From Lachnospiraceae bacterium (GTDB lineage: Bacteria > Bacillota > Clostridia > Lachnospirales > Lachnospiraceae), in contig CABJAM010000001.1 of NCBI GenBank assembly GCA_902363555.1, positions 620,001 through 684,000 on the forward strand: 64,000 bases of DNA, written 5' to 3'. The translations under genes and the position numbers were made by a program. Under the pieces are notes generated by a model. It was not told the origin of the DNA. It worked only from the letters and a program-made list of their open reading frames with translations, and made no database searches. Shown piece by piece: positions 16,659 to 26,001 of this stretch; position 1 is the stretch's first letter, and each line of letters opens with the position of its first letter.

Positions 16659-18962
16659 ATGAGAAAGATGGATTTTCGCAACATCATTACTGCTGCTGTG
16701 GGAGCCGTAGTGAACCGCTCAATCCTACTGATGATGAATCCTTTCGGCATAGCATATTTCGCAAGCGCGTATATGTACAAGCCGGGGCGTGCACTGCTGG
16801 TGCTGGCCGTTATAATAGGAATGGCCACGGTAATGCCGCTTAACATCCTTATAAAATACGTAGGCGTGGTGGCCGGTATCGTTATAATAACGAAGATACT
16901 GGAGCTGCGCAAAAAGGCAGTGACGCCGCTGAAAATGGCGGTCATCTGCGGTGTACTTATAAGTATTGCCGGTTTTGCCTACACGGCCGGCTTAAACGGA
17001 CTGGACCGCGTGGATCTATGGCAGACCGGACTCATTTCTTCATTAGAAGGTGTGGCCAGCTTTGCCGCTGTCTTTGTGTTCAATCATGCAATACGGATCT
17101 TTCTATATCATAAGAACGAGAATGCACTGTCAAATGAAGAACAGATAAGTCTTGGGATCACCATGGCTTTGTGCGTATTTGCATTCCGTCAGCTGCTTTT
17201 GAATACCCATTCTGTTCTTGAAACGCTCATATTGTTTATTGTACTTTACATCGGTTACTGTTACGGCGCCGGGGGTGGCGCGATTGCCGGGGCATGTATT
17301 GGTAGTGTAATGGCATACCAGCAAAGCGATGTGAGTCTGCCGGGATTTATGGCCATGCTTGGAATCCTGGCGGGAGCTTTCAGGGAAAAAGGAAGGCTGG
17401 CTACTGGACTTACATTTATGGCCGGCGTAATGCTCACAGGATATCTGGGCGTACCTTATTTATTGGAAACGTCCAGCATACAGGGAATGGTTGCTGCGGT
17501 ACTGGTGTTTACGCTGCTTCCGGAAAGCCTGATCTCCAGGCAGAGGATTTCTGCAAAAAATAGAGAGAATGATGAGGCGGATTCCGTGGAAAAGCTGACA
17601 CGCAGCCGGCTTAAGGATTTCTCAGCATCGTTTAAAAAATTGGCGGGCACGTTTAATGCGGGCGTCCAGCCCAGAAGCATTCTATCCCAGGAGGAGCTGG
17701 AGGAAGCTTTTGATGAGCTGACCCGAAATGTATGTGGGTCGTGCAGCCGATGTGATTATTGCTGGGAAAAAGAATATTATGAGACATATAATGCCGCATC
17801 AAATATATTGGATTATTTTTCCAAAAACGGCGAAATCTCACGCAGTGAACTGCCAATAGCATTTAAGCGGCGGTGCACGAACGTTGACCGTTTTCTGAAT
17901 GAGACTTCGCGCATAATGGAGGTGGCCAAGCTGAATCTGAATTGGCGCAACCGCATGATGGAAAGCCGTCTGGCCATTGCCGGGCAGCTTGGGGAGGTCG
18001 CGGAAATAATTGATGATTTCTCCGAAGAATTGGATGAGGATATAGTAGTGGACAAGCCCGAAGTGTCCGTACTGCGCCAGCGTCTTTCCATGAGCAAGGT
18101 CTGCGTCAAGAGCTTAACCGTGGCTGAAAAGCCCAACCACAGACGGAGTATTTATATGGTGGCCAAAATGCGCCGGGGCCGGTGCATGACCACAAAGGAG
18201 ATCTGTGGCGTGATCAAGGAAGTGTTTGGTAGAGAGTTCAATTTGGCAAAGGGGTGTCGTATGGTGATTTCTAAGGAATATAACACGTATGAATTTGTTG
18301 AGGATATTACTTTAAAAACCGTCCAGGGTGTGGCTAAGGCCGTAAAGAGCAAGGAGGAAGTGTCCGGAGACAGCTTTACCTTCATGCCGCTTTCCGGCGG
18401 CCAGATGATCATGTCGTTATCGGACGGTATGGGCACCGGAAAACTGGCCAATGAAGATAGTGAGTATATTATAGAGCTGCTGGAACAGCTTCTGGATACA
18501 GGATTTTCCAAACAGTCGGCGGTACGGCTGATCAATTCCATGATGTTCCTCAAATCGGACCGTCAGGCATTTTCCACAATCGATATGAGCATACTGGATC
18601 TCTATTCGGGAATATGCGAGTTTATCAAAGTCGGCGCCTCCACCACTTATATAAAGCATAAGACGGGGGTCGAAGCCATACGATCGCAATCGCTCCCTAT
18701 GGGAGCGTTTACACAGGTGGACTATGAGGGCGTGTCTAAGAAAATGGAGGATGGGGATATGATAATAATGATAACGGATGGCATTTTAAACCACCTGGAG
18801 GGCGATAACAAGGATGAGATCATGGGCGAATATATAAGTCAATTGGATAGTGTCAACCCGCAGGATACGGCCAATGCCATACTTAAGTACGCCATGGCCG
18901 GAAGCAATTATGTCATAAATGACGATATGACAGTACTTACGTGCGGGGTCTATAAATCTTAG
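16659..18962 (+). CDS. spoIIE: Stage II sporulation protein E, PP2C phosphatase
   Basis: A 767-residue protein with about ten N-terminal membrane helices (residues 5-290), a middle region with the Cys cluster CGSCSRCDYCW at about 350, and a C-terminal PP2C-type phosphatase domain (SLSDGMGTG, IMITDGIL, NDDMTVLTCG carrying the metal-binding Asp residues). It dephosphorylates SpoIIAA to activate sigma-F in the forespore and interacts with FtsZ at the polar septum. Slightly shorter than the Bacillus protein. CAGGAGG lies 7 nt before the start. Confidence 0.96.
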   Translation: MRKMDFRNIITAAVGAVVNRSILLMMNPFGIAYFASAYMYKPGRALLVLAVIIGMATVMPLNILIKYVGVVAGIVIITKILELRKKAVTPLKMAVICGVLISIAGFAYTAGLNGLDRVDLWQTGLISSLEGVASFAAVFVFNHAIRIFLYHKNENALSNEEQISLGITMALCVFAFRQLLLNTHSVLETLILFIVLYIGYCYGAGGGAIAGACIGSVMAYQQSDVSLPGFMAMLGILAGAFREKGRLATGLTFMAGVMLTGYLGVPYLLETSSIQGMVAAVLVFTLLPESLISRQRISAKNRENDEADSVEKLTRSRLKDFSASFKKLAGTFNAGVQPRSILSQEELEEAFDELTRNVCGSCSRCDYCWEKEYYETYNAASNILDYFSKNGEISRSELPIAFKRRCTNVDRFLNETSRIMEVAKLNLNWRNRMMESRLAIAGQLGEVAEIIDDFSEELDEDIVVDKPEVSVLRQRLSMSKVCVKSLTVAEKPNHRRSIYMVAKMRRGRCMTTKEICGVIKEVFGREFNLAKGCRMVISKEYNTYEFVEDITLKTVQGVAKAVKSKEEVSGDSFTFMPLSGGQMIMSLSDGMGTGKLANEDSEYIIELLEQLLDTGFSKQSAVRLINSMMFLKSDRQAFSTIDMSILDLYSGICEFIKVGASTTYIKHKTGVEAIRSQSLPMGAFTQVDYEGVSKKMEDGDMIIMITDGILNHLEGDNKDEIMGEYISQLDSVNPQDTANAILKYAMAGSNYVINDDMTVLTCGVYKS

Positions 18963-19140
18963 CGGTGCACGCCGATGATGTGCCGTTATGTGTCTGCCGG
19001 GATGAACATGGTGAAAAGCTGTCTTTTAGCCAAAGGACCGCCATAGAAGATGAAGACGTCCATTTTCTGGGATTTGGGCAGGGATTGTGTGCGATGCTCC
19101 CCGCAGACCCTTGTAAAATCCTGGCAGGCTGTGTATAATA

Positions 19141-19195
19141 GGAATTGCGCTGATGCGCAAGCAGGTCAACGATTTCCTTCGGAAATCCCTGACAA
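19141..19195 (+). repeat. R2 repeat upstream of tilS
   Basis: Hairpin TTGCGC-TGAT-GCGCAA, linker GCAGGTCA, hairpin GATTTCC-TTC-GGAAATC, then TGACAA. TATAATAGGAA occurs on both flanks (about 19134-19144 and 19199-19209), which could be a target-site duplication. The tilS ribosome-binding site follows 18 bp later. Confidence 0.78.
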
Positions 19196-19229
19196 GCTAT
19201 AATAGGAAAGAATAGGAGTGTGGTGGAAC

Positions 19230-20846
19230 GTGGATTCTATTCTTGAAAAAGTGGAACGGTATATCGCTGACAATAACATGCTTTCCCGTGGGGAGTCTGT
19301 TGTTGTCGGCGTCTCGGGAGGCGCAGATTCCATGTGCCTTCTTTTTGTGCTCATGGCTTTGAAAGAAAGGCTGGGGCTGGATCTGTGCGTTGTTCATATA
19401 AACCATGGCATCCGCGGCGCGTCTGCGGATAAGGATCAGGAATTTGTGGAAAACTTTTGTCAGAGCCATGGTATCCTGTGGAAAAGTTTCCGGGCGGATA
19501 TACCGGCGTTAGCCGCGAAGGAGCATCTGTCCGAGGAGGAAGCGGGGCGGCAGTACCGCTATTGCTGCTTTGAAGAAACGCTGCAGGAAATAACGGGCCG
19601 CCAGGAAAATGGTGCGGAAAACGAAGGCGCAGCGCGGCGCGGGCGGATCGCGGTGGCCCATAATAAAAATGATGTGACGGAAACTCTGTTAATGAATATG
19701 TTCAGGGGCTGTGGTATCCGCGGCCTGTGCGGCATCCCTCCGGTGCGGGATCAGATCATCCGGCCGCTGCTGTGCCTGGAGCGCAGCGAGATTGAACAAC
19801 TGCTTTCGGAAAATGGCCTGGAGTACCGCACCGACGAGACGAATTTTGAAAATGATTATACGCGCAATCGGCTGCGCAATGAATTAATTCCTTATATCCA
19901 TGAAAATATCAACGCGGGGGCCGCGGAGCATGTGTACCAGTTGACACAGATGGCCTCCGATGTGTATCAATATATAACGCGGCAGCAGGAGATGGTGTAT
20001 CCCCGGGTATGCCGGGAGGACGGCAGCCTGGATGCAGAAGCTTTGAAGCGGGAGGACAAGGTGATCATTGAAGAAATCCTTCGGCGTAAGGTGAGCGAGA
20101 CCGTGGGAAAGCTGAAGGATATCACCCAGATCCACATCCGGGAGATTGCGGCGCTGCTTAATAAGCCGGTGGGCAAGCGGGTGTGCCTGCCCTACGGGCT
20201 TACGGTGGTGCGCCGGTACGAAAGCCTGGAATTTAACGTGGAGCCTAACGTGGAGCCTAACGTGGAGCCTGCGGATGCGAAACTGCTGAACGTGGGAGCT
20301 GCCGGCCAGGAGGCCACAGCAGGCGTAAAGCCAGACGACGGCGCGGAACGAACCCCGGCCGCCGGCCAGGGTGTCACAGCAGGCTTAAAACCAAACGACA
20401 GCGCGGAACGAAATCCAGCTGCCGGCCTCGACCTCGATATCCCCAATTTCCTCCCGCCCACGCCGGCTTCCACCCCGGCTGCGGTTATCCCCATCCCGGG
20501 AACCGCGCTGCGGGCGGAATGTTTATTAAAATTTAATGAAGAAAATCAAAGAATTGAGCAAAAGCAGTATACGAAATGGTTTGATTATGCTAAAATTAAG
20601 AATGGCCTAAAAATACGCCACCGCCAGACCGGCGACTATATGGTCGTGGATGGCCGTGGCAGCAGGAAGCTTATACGCCGGCTGATGATCGATGAAAAAA
20701 TCCCAAGGGAAGAGAGGGATAACATATTGCTGGTCGCTGACGGCAGTCACATCCTCTGGATGATCGGCGGACGGATCAGCGATGCGTATAAAGTGACCCC
20801 GCAGACAAAAGAAATCATAGAGATAAAAATCAAAGGAGAAGAATAA
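19230..20846 (+). CDS. tilS: tRNA-Ile lysidine synthetase with repeat insertion
   Basis: A TilS protein of 538 residues, which converts C34 of tRNA-Ile(CAU) to lysidine. The PP-loop SGGADS is at 29-34, the N-terminal ATPase ends with NDVTETLLMNMFRG and RNRLRNELIP, and the C-terminal TilS_C part runs from KWFDYAKIKNGLKIRHRQTGD to the end. Between them, about residues 336-424, is a Pro/Ala-rich insertion with repeats, making it about 70-80 residues longer than usual. GTG at 19230 is preferred because AGGAG ends at 19218; a GTG at 19218 overlaps it. tilS stops 1 nt before hpt. Confidence 0.92.
   Translation: MDSILEKVERYIADNNMLSRGESVVVGVSGGADSMCLLFVLMALKERLGLDLCVVHINHGIRGASADKDQEFVENFCQSHGILWKSFRADIPALAAKEHLSEEEAGRQYRYCCFEETLQEITGRQENGAENEGAARRGRIAVAHNKNDVTETLLMNMFRGCGIRGLCGIPPVRDQIIRPLLCLERSEIEQLLSENGLEYRTDETNFENDYTRNRLRNELIPYIHENINAGAAEHVYQLTQMASDVYQYITRQQEMVYPRVCREDGSLDAEALKREDKVIIEEILRRKVSETVGKLKDITQIHIREIAALLNKPVGKRVCLPYGLTVVRRYESLEFNVEPNVEPNVEPADAKLLNVGAAGQEATAGVKPDDGAERTPAAGQGVTAGLKPNDSAERNPAAGLDLDIPNFLPPTPASTPAAVIPIPGTALRAECLLKFNEENQRIEQKQYTKWFDYAKIKNGLKIRHRQTGDYMVVDGRGSRKLIRRLMIDEKIPREERDNILLVADGSHILWMIGGRISDAYKVTPQTKEIIEIKIKGEE
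20235..20420 (+). repeat. Tandem repeats inside tilS
   Basis: Three copies of the 12-mer AACGTGGAGCCT (20235-20270) are followed by two 60-bp units (20301-20360 and 20361-20420), each starting GCCGGCCAGG and encoding a 20-residue repeat of the form AGQ..TAGLKP.D.AER.PAA. All units are multiples of three, so the frame is kept. Confidence 0.9.
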
Positions 20847-20847
20847 A

Positions 20848-21369
20848 ATGGAAGATAAGATCAGTATTCTTTTAACCGAGGAAGAGGTAGACGCAAAGAT
20901 CAGAGCGCTTGGAAAGAAAATTTCCGAGGATTATGCCGGAAAATCCGTGCATCTCGTATGCGTATTAAAGGGCGGCGTCTTTTTCATGTGCGAGCTGGCA
21001 AAGCGCATTGACGTACCCGTATCCATGGACTTTATGTCCGTATCCAGTTATGGCAACGGCACATCCAGCTCCGGAGCCGTGCGTATTGTCAAGGACCTGG
21101 ATGAACCCCTTGAGGGCAAGGATGTCCTCATCGTGGAAGATATTATCGATTCCGGAAACACACTGCATTATCTGGTGGAAATTCTCTATAAGAGAAATCC
21201 ATCAAGCATCAAAATCTGTACATTACTGGACAAACCGGACCGACGCGTGGCCGATGTGAATGTGGACTATGTTGGTTTTGCCATTCCGGACAAATTCGTA
21301 GTCGGATACGGTCTTGATTATGCCCAGAAATACAGAAATCTTCCATATATCGGAGTCGTGGAACTGTAA
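20848..21369 (+). CDS. hpt: Hypoxanthine phosphoribosyltransferase
   Basis: A 173-residue type I phosphoribosyltransferase that salvages hypoxanthine and guanine to IMP and GMP. The PRPP-binding motif VLIVEDIIDSGNT and the flexible-loop SSYGNGTSSSG are present. It lies 1 nt after tilS and 12 nt before ftsH, the order seen in Bacillus. Confidence 0.96.
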   Translation: MEDKISILLTEEEVDAKIRALGKKISEDYAGKSVHLVCVLKGGVFFMCELAKRIDVPVSMDFMSVSSYGNGTSSSGAVRIVKDLDEPLEGKDVLIVEDIIDSGNTLHYLVEILYKRNPSSIKICTLLDKPDRRVADVNVDYVGFAIPDKFVVGYGLDYAQKYRNLPYIGVVEL

Positions 21370-21381
21370 GGAGGGCAAAGA

Positions 21382-23223
21382 GTGAATAACAAAAAAAGAA
21401 TCAGCATATGGCCGTTTGTGATCATATTCCTGCTGTTCGCCTACTGGCTGTGGACCGATCTGCAGGCGCGCAATACGGGCAATTACACATATGCTGAATT
21501 CAGGACAGATATTATGACTGACGGCGCAGTGACGCAGGTTGTCATTTCCCCCAATCCGGAAGTGCCTACCGGTGTCGTTTACGTGATCACTAAAGACGGT
21601 GAGCAGAAAAATTTCTACACCACCGATGTCAATGAGCTTCAAAACTGGCTTGACGGACAGAACTTTACAAAGGTGTATGTCCAGGATGTGAGCAGGCCAT
21701 CATGGATTCAGGAAAATCTTGTGTTTATCATCTTCGGCGTGGTGGCGCTGGTGATCTTTTTCTCCTTTGTGTCCGGCCAGCAGGGAGGAAACAGCTCCAA
21801 TAATAAGATGATGAACTTTGGCAAGAGCCGGGCCAAGATGACCCGCGAGGGTGTCAATAAGATCAACTTTAAAAATGTTGCCGGTCTCCAGGAGGAGAAA
21901 GAGGATCTGGCGGAAATCGTAGATTTCCTCAAAAATCCGGCGAAATATACCCAGGTAGGAGCGCGTATACCCAAGGGCGTTATACTGGTGGGCCCTCCGG
22001 GAACCGGTAAAACCCTCATGGCGAAGGCTGTGGCCGGGGAAGCGGGCGTACCGTTTTTCAGTATTTCCGGTTCCGACTTTGTGGAAATGTTTGTCGGCGT
22101 GGGTGCATCCCGTGTCCGCGACCTGTTTGCGGATGCCAAGAAGAATGCTCCATGTATCGTATTTATCGATGAGATCGATGCGGTTGCCCGCCGCCGTGGT
22201 ACAGGTATGGGCGGCGGCCACGATGAGCGCGAGCAGACACTCAACCAGCTTTTGGTGGAGATGGACGGCTTCGGTGTCAATGAAGGCATTATTGTTATGG
22301 CTGCCACAAACCGTGTGGATATTTTGGACCCGGCTATTTTAAGACCTGGCCGTTTTGACCGTAAGGTTGCCATCGGCCGCCCGGATATCAAAGGCCGCCG
22401 TGAGATCCTCGACGTCCATATCAAGGGCAAGCCTTTGGGCGATGACGTCAATCTGGACCAGATTGCCCAGACGACCGCAGGATTTACCGGCGCGGATCTG
22501 GAAAATCTTATGAATGAGTCCGCCATCGCCGCAGCGAAGGCCGGCCGCGCTTATATTGTCCAGGAGGATATCCGCCAATCCTTTGTCAAGGTGGGGATCG
22601 GTACGGAGAAAAAGAGCCGCGTTATTTCTGAAAAGGAAAAGAAGATCACCGCCTATCACGAGGCCGGACATGCGATCCTTTTCCATGTACTGCCGGACGT
22701 TGGACCGGTTTACAGTGTATCCATCATTCCTACCGGTATGGGCGCCGCAGGCTATACGATGCCGCTGCCGGAAAAGGATATTATATTCAATACAAAGGGC
22801 AGGATGCTCCAGGATATTATTGTCGCCCTGGGCGGCCGTGTGGCGGAGGAAATCATTTTCGACGACATAACCACAGGCGCTTCTCAGGATATCAAGTCTG
22901 CCACATCCACAGCCAAGGCTATGGTCACTCAGTTTGGTATGTCCGACGAGGTTGGCCTGATCTGCTATGCCAATGACGAGGATGAGGTATTTATCGGACG
23001 GGATCTGGCCCATACAAGAGGCTACGGTGAAAATGTGGCCACGACCATTGACCGCGAGATCAAGCGGATCGTGGACGACTGCCACAGAGAGGCCCGCCGC
23101 CTTATCGATGAGAACCTGGACGTATTGCATAAATGCGCAAAGCTTCTTATTGAAAAAGAAAAAATTACCCGCGAGGAATTTGAAGCCCTGTTTGATACAG
23201 ACAAGCTCTCCTTCGAGGTATAA
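21382..23223 (+). CDS. ftsH: ATP-dependent zinc metalloprotease FtsH
   Basis: A 613-residue membrane protease: two membrane helices (about 8-24 and 113-130), AAA domain with Walker A GPPGTGKT (204-211) and the second-region-of-homology motif ATNRVDILDPAILRPGRFDR, and peptidase domain with zinc site HEAGH (426-430). GTG start with AAGGAGGG upstream. It degrades misfolded membrane proteins and regulators. A large terminator hairpin follows. Confidence 0.96.
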   Translation: MNNKKRISIWPFVIIFLLFAYWLWTDLQARNTGNYTYAEFRTDIMTDGAVTQVVISPNPEVPTGVVYVITKDGEQKNFYTTDVNELQNWLDGQNFTKVYVQDVSRPSWIQENLVFIIFGVVALVIFFSFVSGQQGGNSSNNKMMNFGKSRAKMTREGVNKINFKNVAGLQEEKEDLAEIVDFLKNPAKYTQVGARIPKGVILVGPPGTGKTLMAKAVAGEAGVPFFSISGSDFVEMFVGVGASRVRDLFADAKKNAPCIVFIDEIDAVARRRGTGMGGGHDEREQTLNQLLVEMDGFGVNEGIIVMAATNRVDILDPAILRPGRFDRKVAIGRPDIKGRREILDVHIKGKPLGDDVNLDQIAQTTAGFTGADLENLMNESAIAAAKAGRAYIVQEDIRQSFVKVGIGTEKKSRVISEKEKKITAYHEAGHAILFHVLPDVGPVYSVSIIPTGMGAAGYTMPLPEKDIIFNTKGRMLQDIIVALGGRVAEEIIFDDITTGASQDIKSATSTAKAMVTQFGMSDEVGLICYANDEDEVFIGRDLAHTRGYGENVATTIDREIKRIVDDCHREARRLIDENLDVLHKCAKLLIEKEKITREEFEALFDTDKLSFEV

Positions 23224-23239
23224 ATATCAAAGCATTTAG

Positions 23240-23325
23240 GACGCTCCGGAAGACACAAGAGATGGACCGGCAGACATATTGCATGTCTGCCGATGGAAAT
23301 CTCTGTGGTTTTCGGGGCGTTTTGT
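23240..23325 (+). terminator. Long terminator hairpin after ftsH
   Basis: The core is CGGCAGACAT/ATGTCTGCCG (23268-23292), extended outward by AGAGAT/ATCTCT and ACGCTCCGGAA paired with TTTTCGGGGCGT, followed by TTTTGT. Confidence 0.75.
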
Positions 23326-23480
23326 ATAGTCCTGAACGGTTACGTGAAAAGTAACCAAACTTGCTCTTTTTTGGAAAATGAGGTTGTATTGTCAGGTGGA
23401 TTATTATAAAATAAAAATAGCATGCTATCGCTAACTTTTGTAATTGCAACGTTAGATGTTCGCATATAAGGAGCAGGATT

Positions 23481-25598
23481 ATGGGCTTAAATATAGATTT
23501 TAATCAGATGTCATATACAGAGCAGCTTCAATTTTATATCAACCGGATGCATCCGGCGATCAATAAGGACGCTCTGTTTGCCGACGGCACCCCCGATTAC
23601 CGCAGCTTTACCCGCAGCGGCGGCGGTTATACGGTGACACTGCGTTTCCGCACGGCAAAAAATAATGCGGAGCAGGTCCAGGTTGTTATGGACGGCCGCA
23701 CCATTGAAATGAAGCGGTTTTTTTCAGATAAATTGTTTGACTATTACGAGTGCTGTGAGCACTGCGGTTTTGGCGGCCAGGAATATTATTTCAAAATAAC
23801 CTCCGGAAAAATGGTTGTGTACTATAATAAACGGGGAGCCATGGACGATGTGCAGTCCTATTACAGCTTCCTTCTTGTGCCGGAATTTCATACGCCGGAC
23901 TGGGCCAAGGGCGCTGTATTTTACCAGATTTTTGTGGACCGGTTCTGCAACGGAGATCCTTCCAATGACGTGGTGGATAAGGAGTATTATTACGTCAACG
24001 GCCAGGTGGAGCAGGTCAAGGATTGGGACAGCCTGCCCGCAGTAATGGATGTGAACCGCTTTTATGGCGGAGATTTGCAGGGGGTCATGGATAAGCTGGA
24101 CTATCTGCAGGAGCTGGGGGTGGAGGTCATTTACCTCAATCCCATATTTGTTTCGCCTTCCAACCATAAATACGATATTCAGGATTATGATTACATAGAC
24201 CCGCATTTTGGAAAAATCGTCGATGACGGCGGGCGGACGCTGGAGCATTGGGAGACGGAAAATACCGGCGCGCAGCGCTATATCCGCCGTGTGACTAATA
24301 AAAAGAATCTGGAAGCCAGCAACGCCTTTTTTGCCCAATTGGTGGAGGAGATCCACCGCCGTGGTATGAAGGTGATTCTGGACGGCGTATTCAATCACTG
24401 TGGTTCATTTAATAAATGGATGGACCGGGAACGGATCTATGAAAATCAGGAGGACTATGAAAAGGGAGCCTATGTGGCTGCGGAGAGCCCTTACCATACA
24501 TTTTTCAAGTTTATGGATAATACCTCCTGGCCTTATAATAATAATTACGACGGCTGGTGGGGCCACGACACGCTGCCAAAGCTCAACTATGAGGAATCCC
24601 CGGAGCTGGAAAGCTATATTTTAGATATTGCCAGAAAATGGGTTTCCCCGCCGTATAACGTGGACGGCTGGCGTCTGGACGTGGCGGCGGACCTGGGCCA
24701 TTCGTCTCAGTACAACCATGAGTTCTGGAAGCGCTTCCGCCAGGCTGTCAAAGAGGTCAATCCGGACGCGCTCATATTGGCTGAGCATTACGGAGATCCC
24801 GCGTCCTGGATCCAGGGGGATCAGTGGGACACCGTTATGAATTATGACGCCTTTATGGAGCCGGTCACATGGTTTCTGGCCGGTGTGGAAAAGCACAGCG
24901 ACGAGTATTGCGGCGACCTGCTGGGCAACCATGAGGCCTTTTTCGGGGCCATGAGCCATCATATGTCACGGTTTCATTTTGAATCACTTTACGTGGCCAT
25001 GAATGAGCTGTCCAACCACGATCATTCCCGTTTCCTGACCCGGACCAACCATCGGGTGGGCCGTTTGGCCAATGTCGGCTCGGCCGCAGCGTCGGACGGC
25101 GTGGATGTATCCCTGCTCCGCACCGCTGTGGTCATACAGATGACCTGGCCGGGAGCGCCGACCATCTACTACGGCGACGAGGCCGGCGTGTGCGGTTGGA
25201 CTGATCCGGACAGCCGGCGGACATATCCGTGGGGCCATGAAAATAAGGAACTGATCCAGTTCCATAAGGACATTATAAAAATCCACAAGGACCATCCGGC
25301 TTTAAGACTTGGTTCTCTGAAGTTTTTGGCGGGCGACTGGAATGTGCTGGCCTATGGCCGTTTTGACCGCCACGAGCAGCTTGTGGTGGCTGTCAATAAT
25401 CACCCATTTGATATTAAGGAGATCCGGGTGCCGGTGTGGCAGCTTGGCATCGAAAACCAGCAGAAGCTTAAATGCCTGATTATGAGCACCCAGAGCGATT
25501 ACACGCTGGATATGGGCATATTTACGGTGTGTGACGGTTGTATTAATATGACATTGCAGCCGTGCAGCGCGATGGTGCTGCATCATGGCGAGCTTTAA
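23481..25598 (+). CDS. GH13 alpha-amylase family (neopullulanase-like)
   Basis: A 705-residue GH13 enzyme with an N-terminal beta-sandwich (about 1-140), catalytic barrel from AVFYQIFVDRFCNGD, and a C-terminal beta domain. Catalytic residues are visible: nucleophile Asp400 in DGWRLDVA, acid/base Glu435 in LAEHYGD, and Asp514 in LSNHDHSR. The layout matches cyclomaltodextrinase/neopullulanase-type intracellular enzymes that cut maltodextrins. No signal peptide. AAGGAG lies upstream. It stands alone between ftsH and tRNA-Gly. A CTAAC/GTTAG inverted pair near 23438 could be an operator. Confidence 0.9.
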   Translation: MGLNIDFNQMSYTEQLQFYINRMHPAINKDALFADGTPDYRSFTRSGGGYTVTLRFRTAKNNAEQVQVVMDGRTIEMKRFFSDKLFDYYECCEHCGFGGQEYYFKITSGKMVVYYNKRGAMDDVQSYYSFLLVPEFHTPDWAKGAVFYQIFVDRFCNGDPSNDVVDKEYYYVNGQVEQVKDWDSLPAVMDVNRFYGGDLQGVMDKLDYLQELGVEVIYLNPIFVSPSNHKYDIQDYDYIDPHFGKIVDDGGRTLEHWETENTGAQRYIRRVTNKKNLEASNAFFAQLVEEIHRRGMKVILDGVFNHCGSFNKWMDRERIYENQEDYEKGAYVAAESPYHTFFKFMDNTSWPYNNNYDGWWGHDTLPKLNYEESPELESYILDIARKWVSPPYNVDGWRLDVAADLGHSSQYNHEFWKRFRQAVKEVNPDALILAEHYGDPASWIQGDQWDTVMNYDAFMEPVTWFLAGVEKHSDEYCGDLLGNHEAFFGAMSHHMSRFHFESLYVAMNELSNHDHSRFLTRTNHRVGRLANVGSAAASDGVDVSLLRTAVVIQMTWPGAPTIYYGDEAGVCGWTDPDSRRTYPWGHENKELIQFHKDIIKIHKDHPALRLGSLKFLAGDWNVLAYGRFDRHEQLVVAVNNHPFDIKEIRVPVWQLGIENQQKLKCLIMSTQSDYTLDMGIFTVCDGCINMTLQPCSAMVLHHGEL

Positions 25599-25704
25599 TG
25601 TGGTGGCAGAGTTATAGTGATGATTGGGCGGCCAGGCACAATTATGTCCGTTTAGCGTGGAATGATCGCCCTCTGAAATAATCGTCTTTTGAAATGATAG
25701 CGGT

Positions 25705-25741
25705 GCTGGCTTTTGACCTGAATTTAAGGTTGGGAGCCAGC
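25705..25741 (+). terminator. Hairpin downstream of GH13 gene
   Basis: GCTGGC/GCCAGC with an inner ACCT/AGGT stem. There is no T-run, so termination is uncertain. Confidence 0.35.
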
Positions 25742-25788
25742 GGCTACGAAAGACAGAAAAAATTGTTGAAAAAAATTTAAAAAAGCTA

Positions 25789-25817
25789 TTGACAGAAATG
25801 CCCATTTATTGTAAAAT
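25789..25817 (+). promoter_or_regulatory. Promoter of tRNA-Gly
   Basis: TTGACA (25789-25794), 17-nt spacer, TAAAAT (25812-25817), 39 bp before the tRNA. Confidence 0.88.
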
Positions 25818-25856
25818 AAACTTCGTCGTCAGGACAGCATAATGAACTGACACAAT

Positions 25857-25928
25857 GCGCGAGTGGCTCAGTGGTGGAGTATCGCCTTGCCAAGGCGAGG
25901 GTCGCGGGTTCGAATCCCGTCTCGCGCT
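25857..25928 (+). tRNA. tRNA-Gly(GCC)
   Basis: A 72-nt cloverleaf: acceptor GCGCGAG/CTCGCGC, anticodon stem TCGCC/GGCGA with loop TTGCCAA (anticodon GCC), T arm CGGG TTCGAAT CCCG, discriminator T. CCA is not encoded. An integrase remnant lies 74 bp downstream on the other strand. Confidence 0.96.
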
Positions 25929-25937
25929 TCTTTTTTT

Positions 25938-25976
25938 GCCCGGAAAGTACCGTGTTTATGCGGCTTCCGGGCTTTT
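25938..25976 (+). terminator. Terminator of tRNA-Gly
   Basis: GCCCGGAA (25938-25945) pairs with TTCCGGGC (25965-25972), followed by TTTT. Confidence 0.85.
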
Positions 25977-26001
25977 GCTTTCTAAAATTTCGTATTCCAT
26001 T

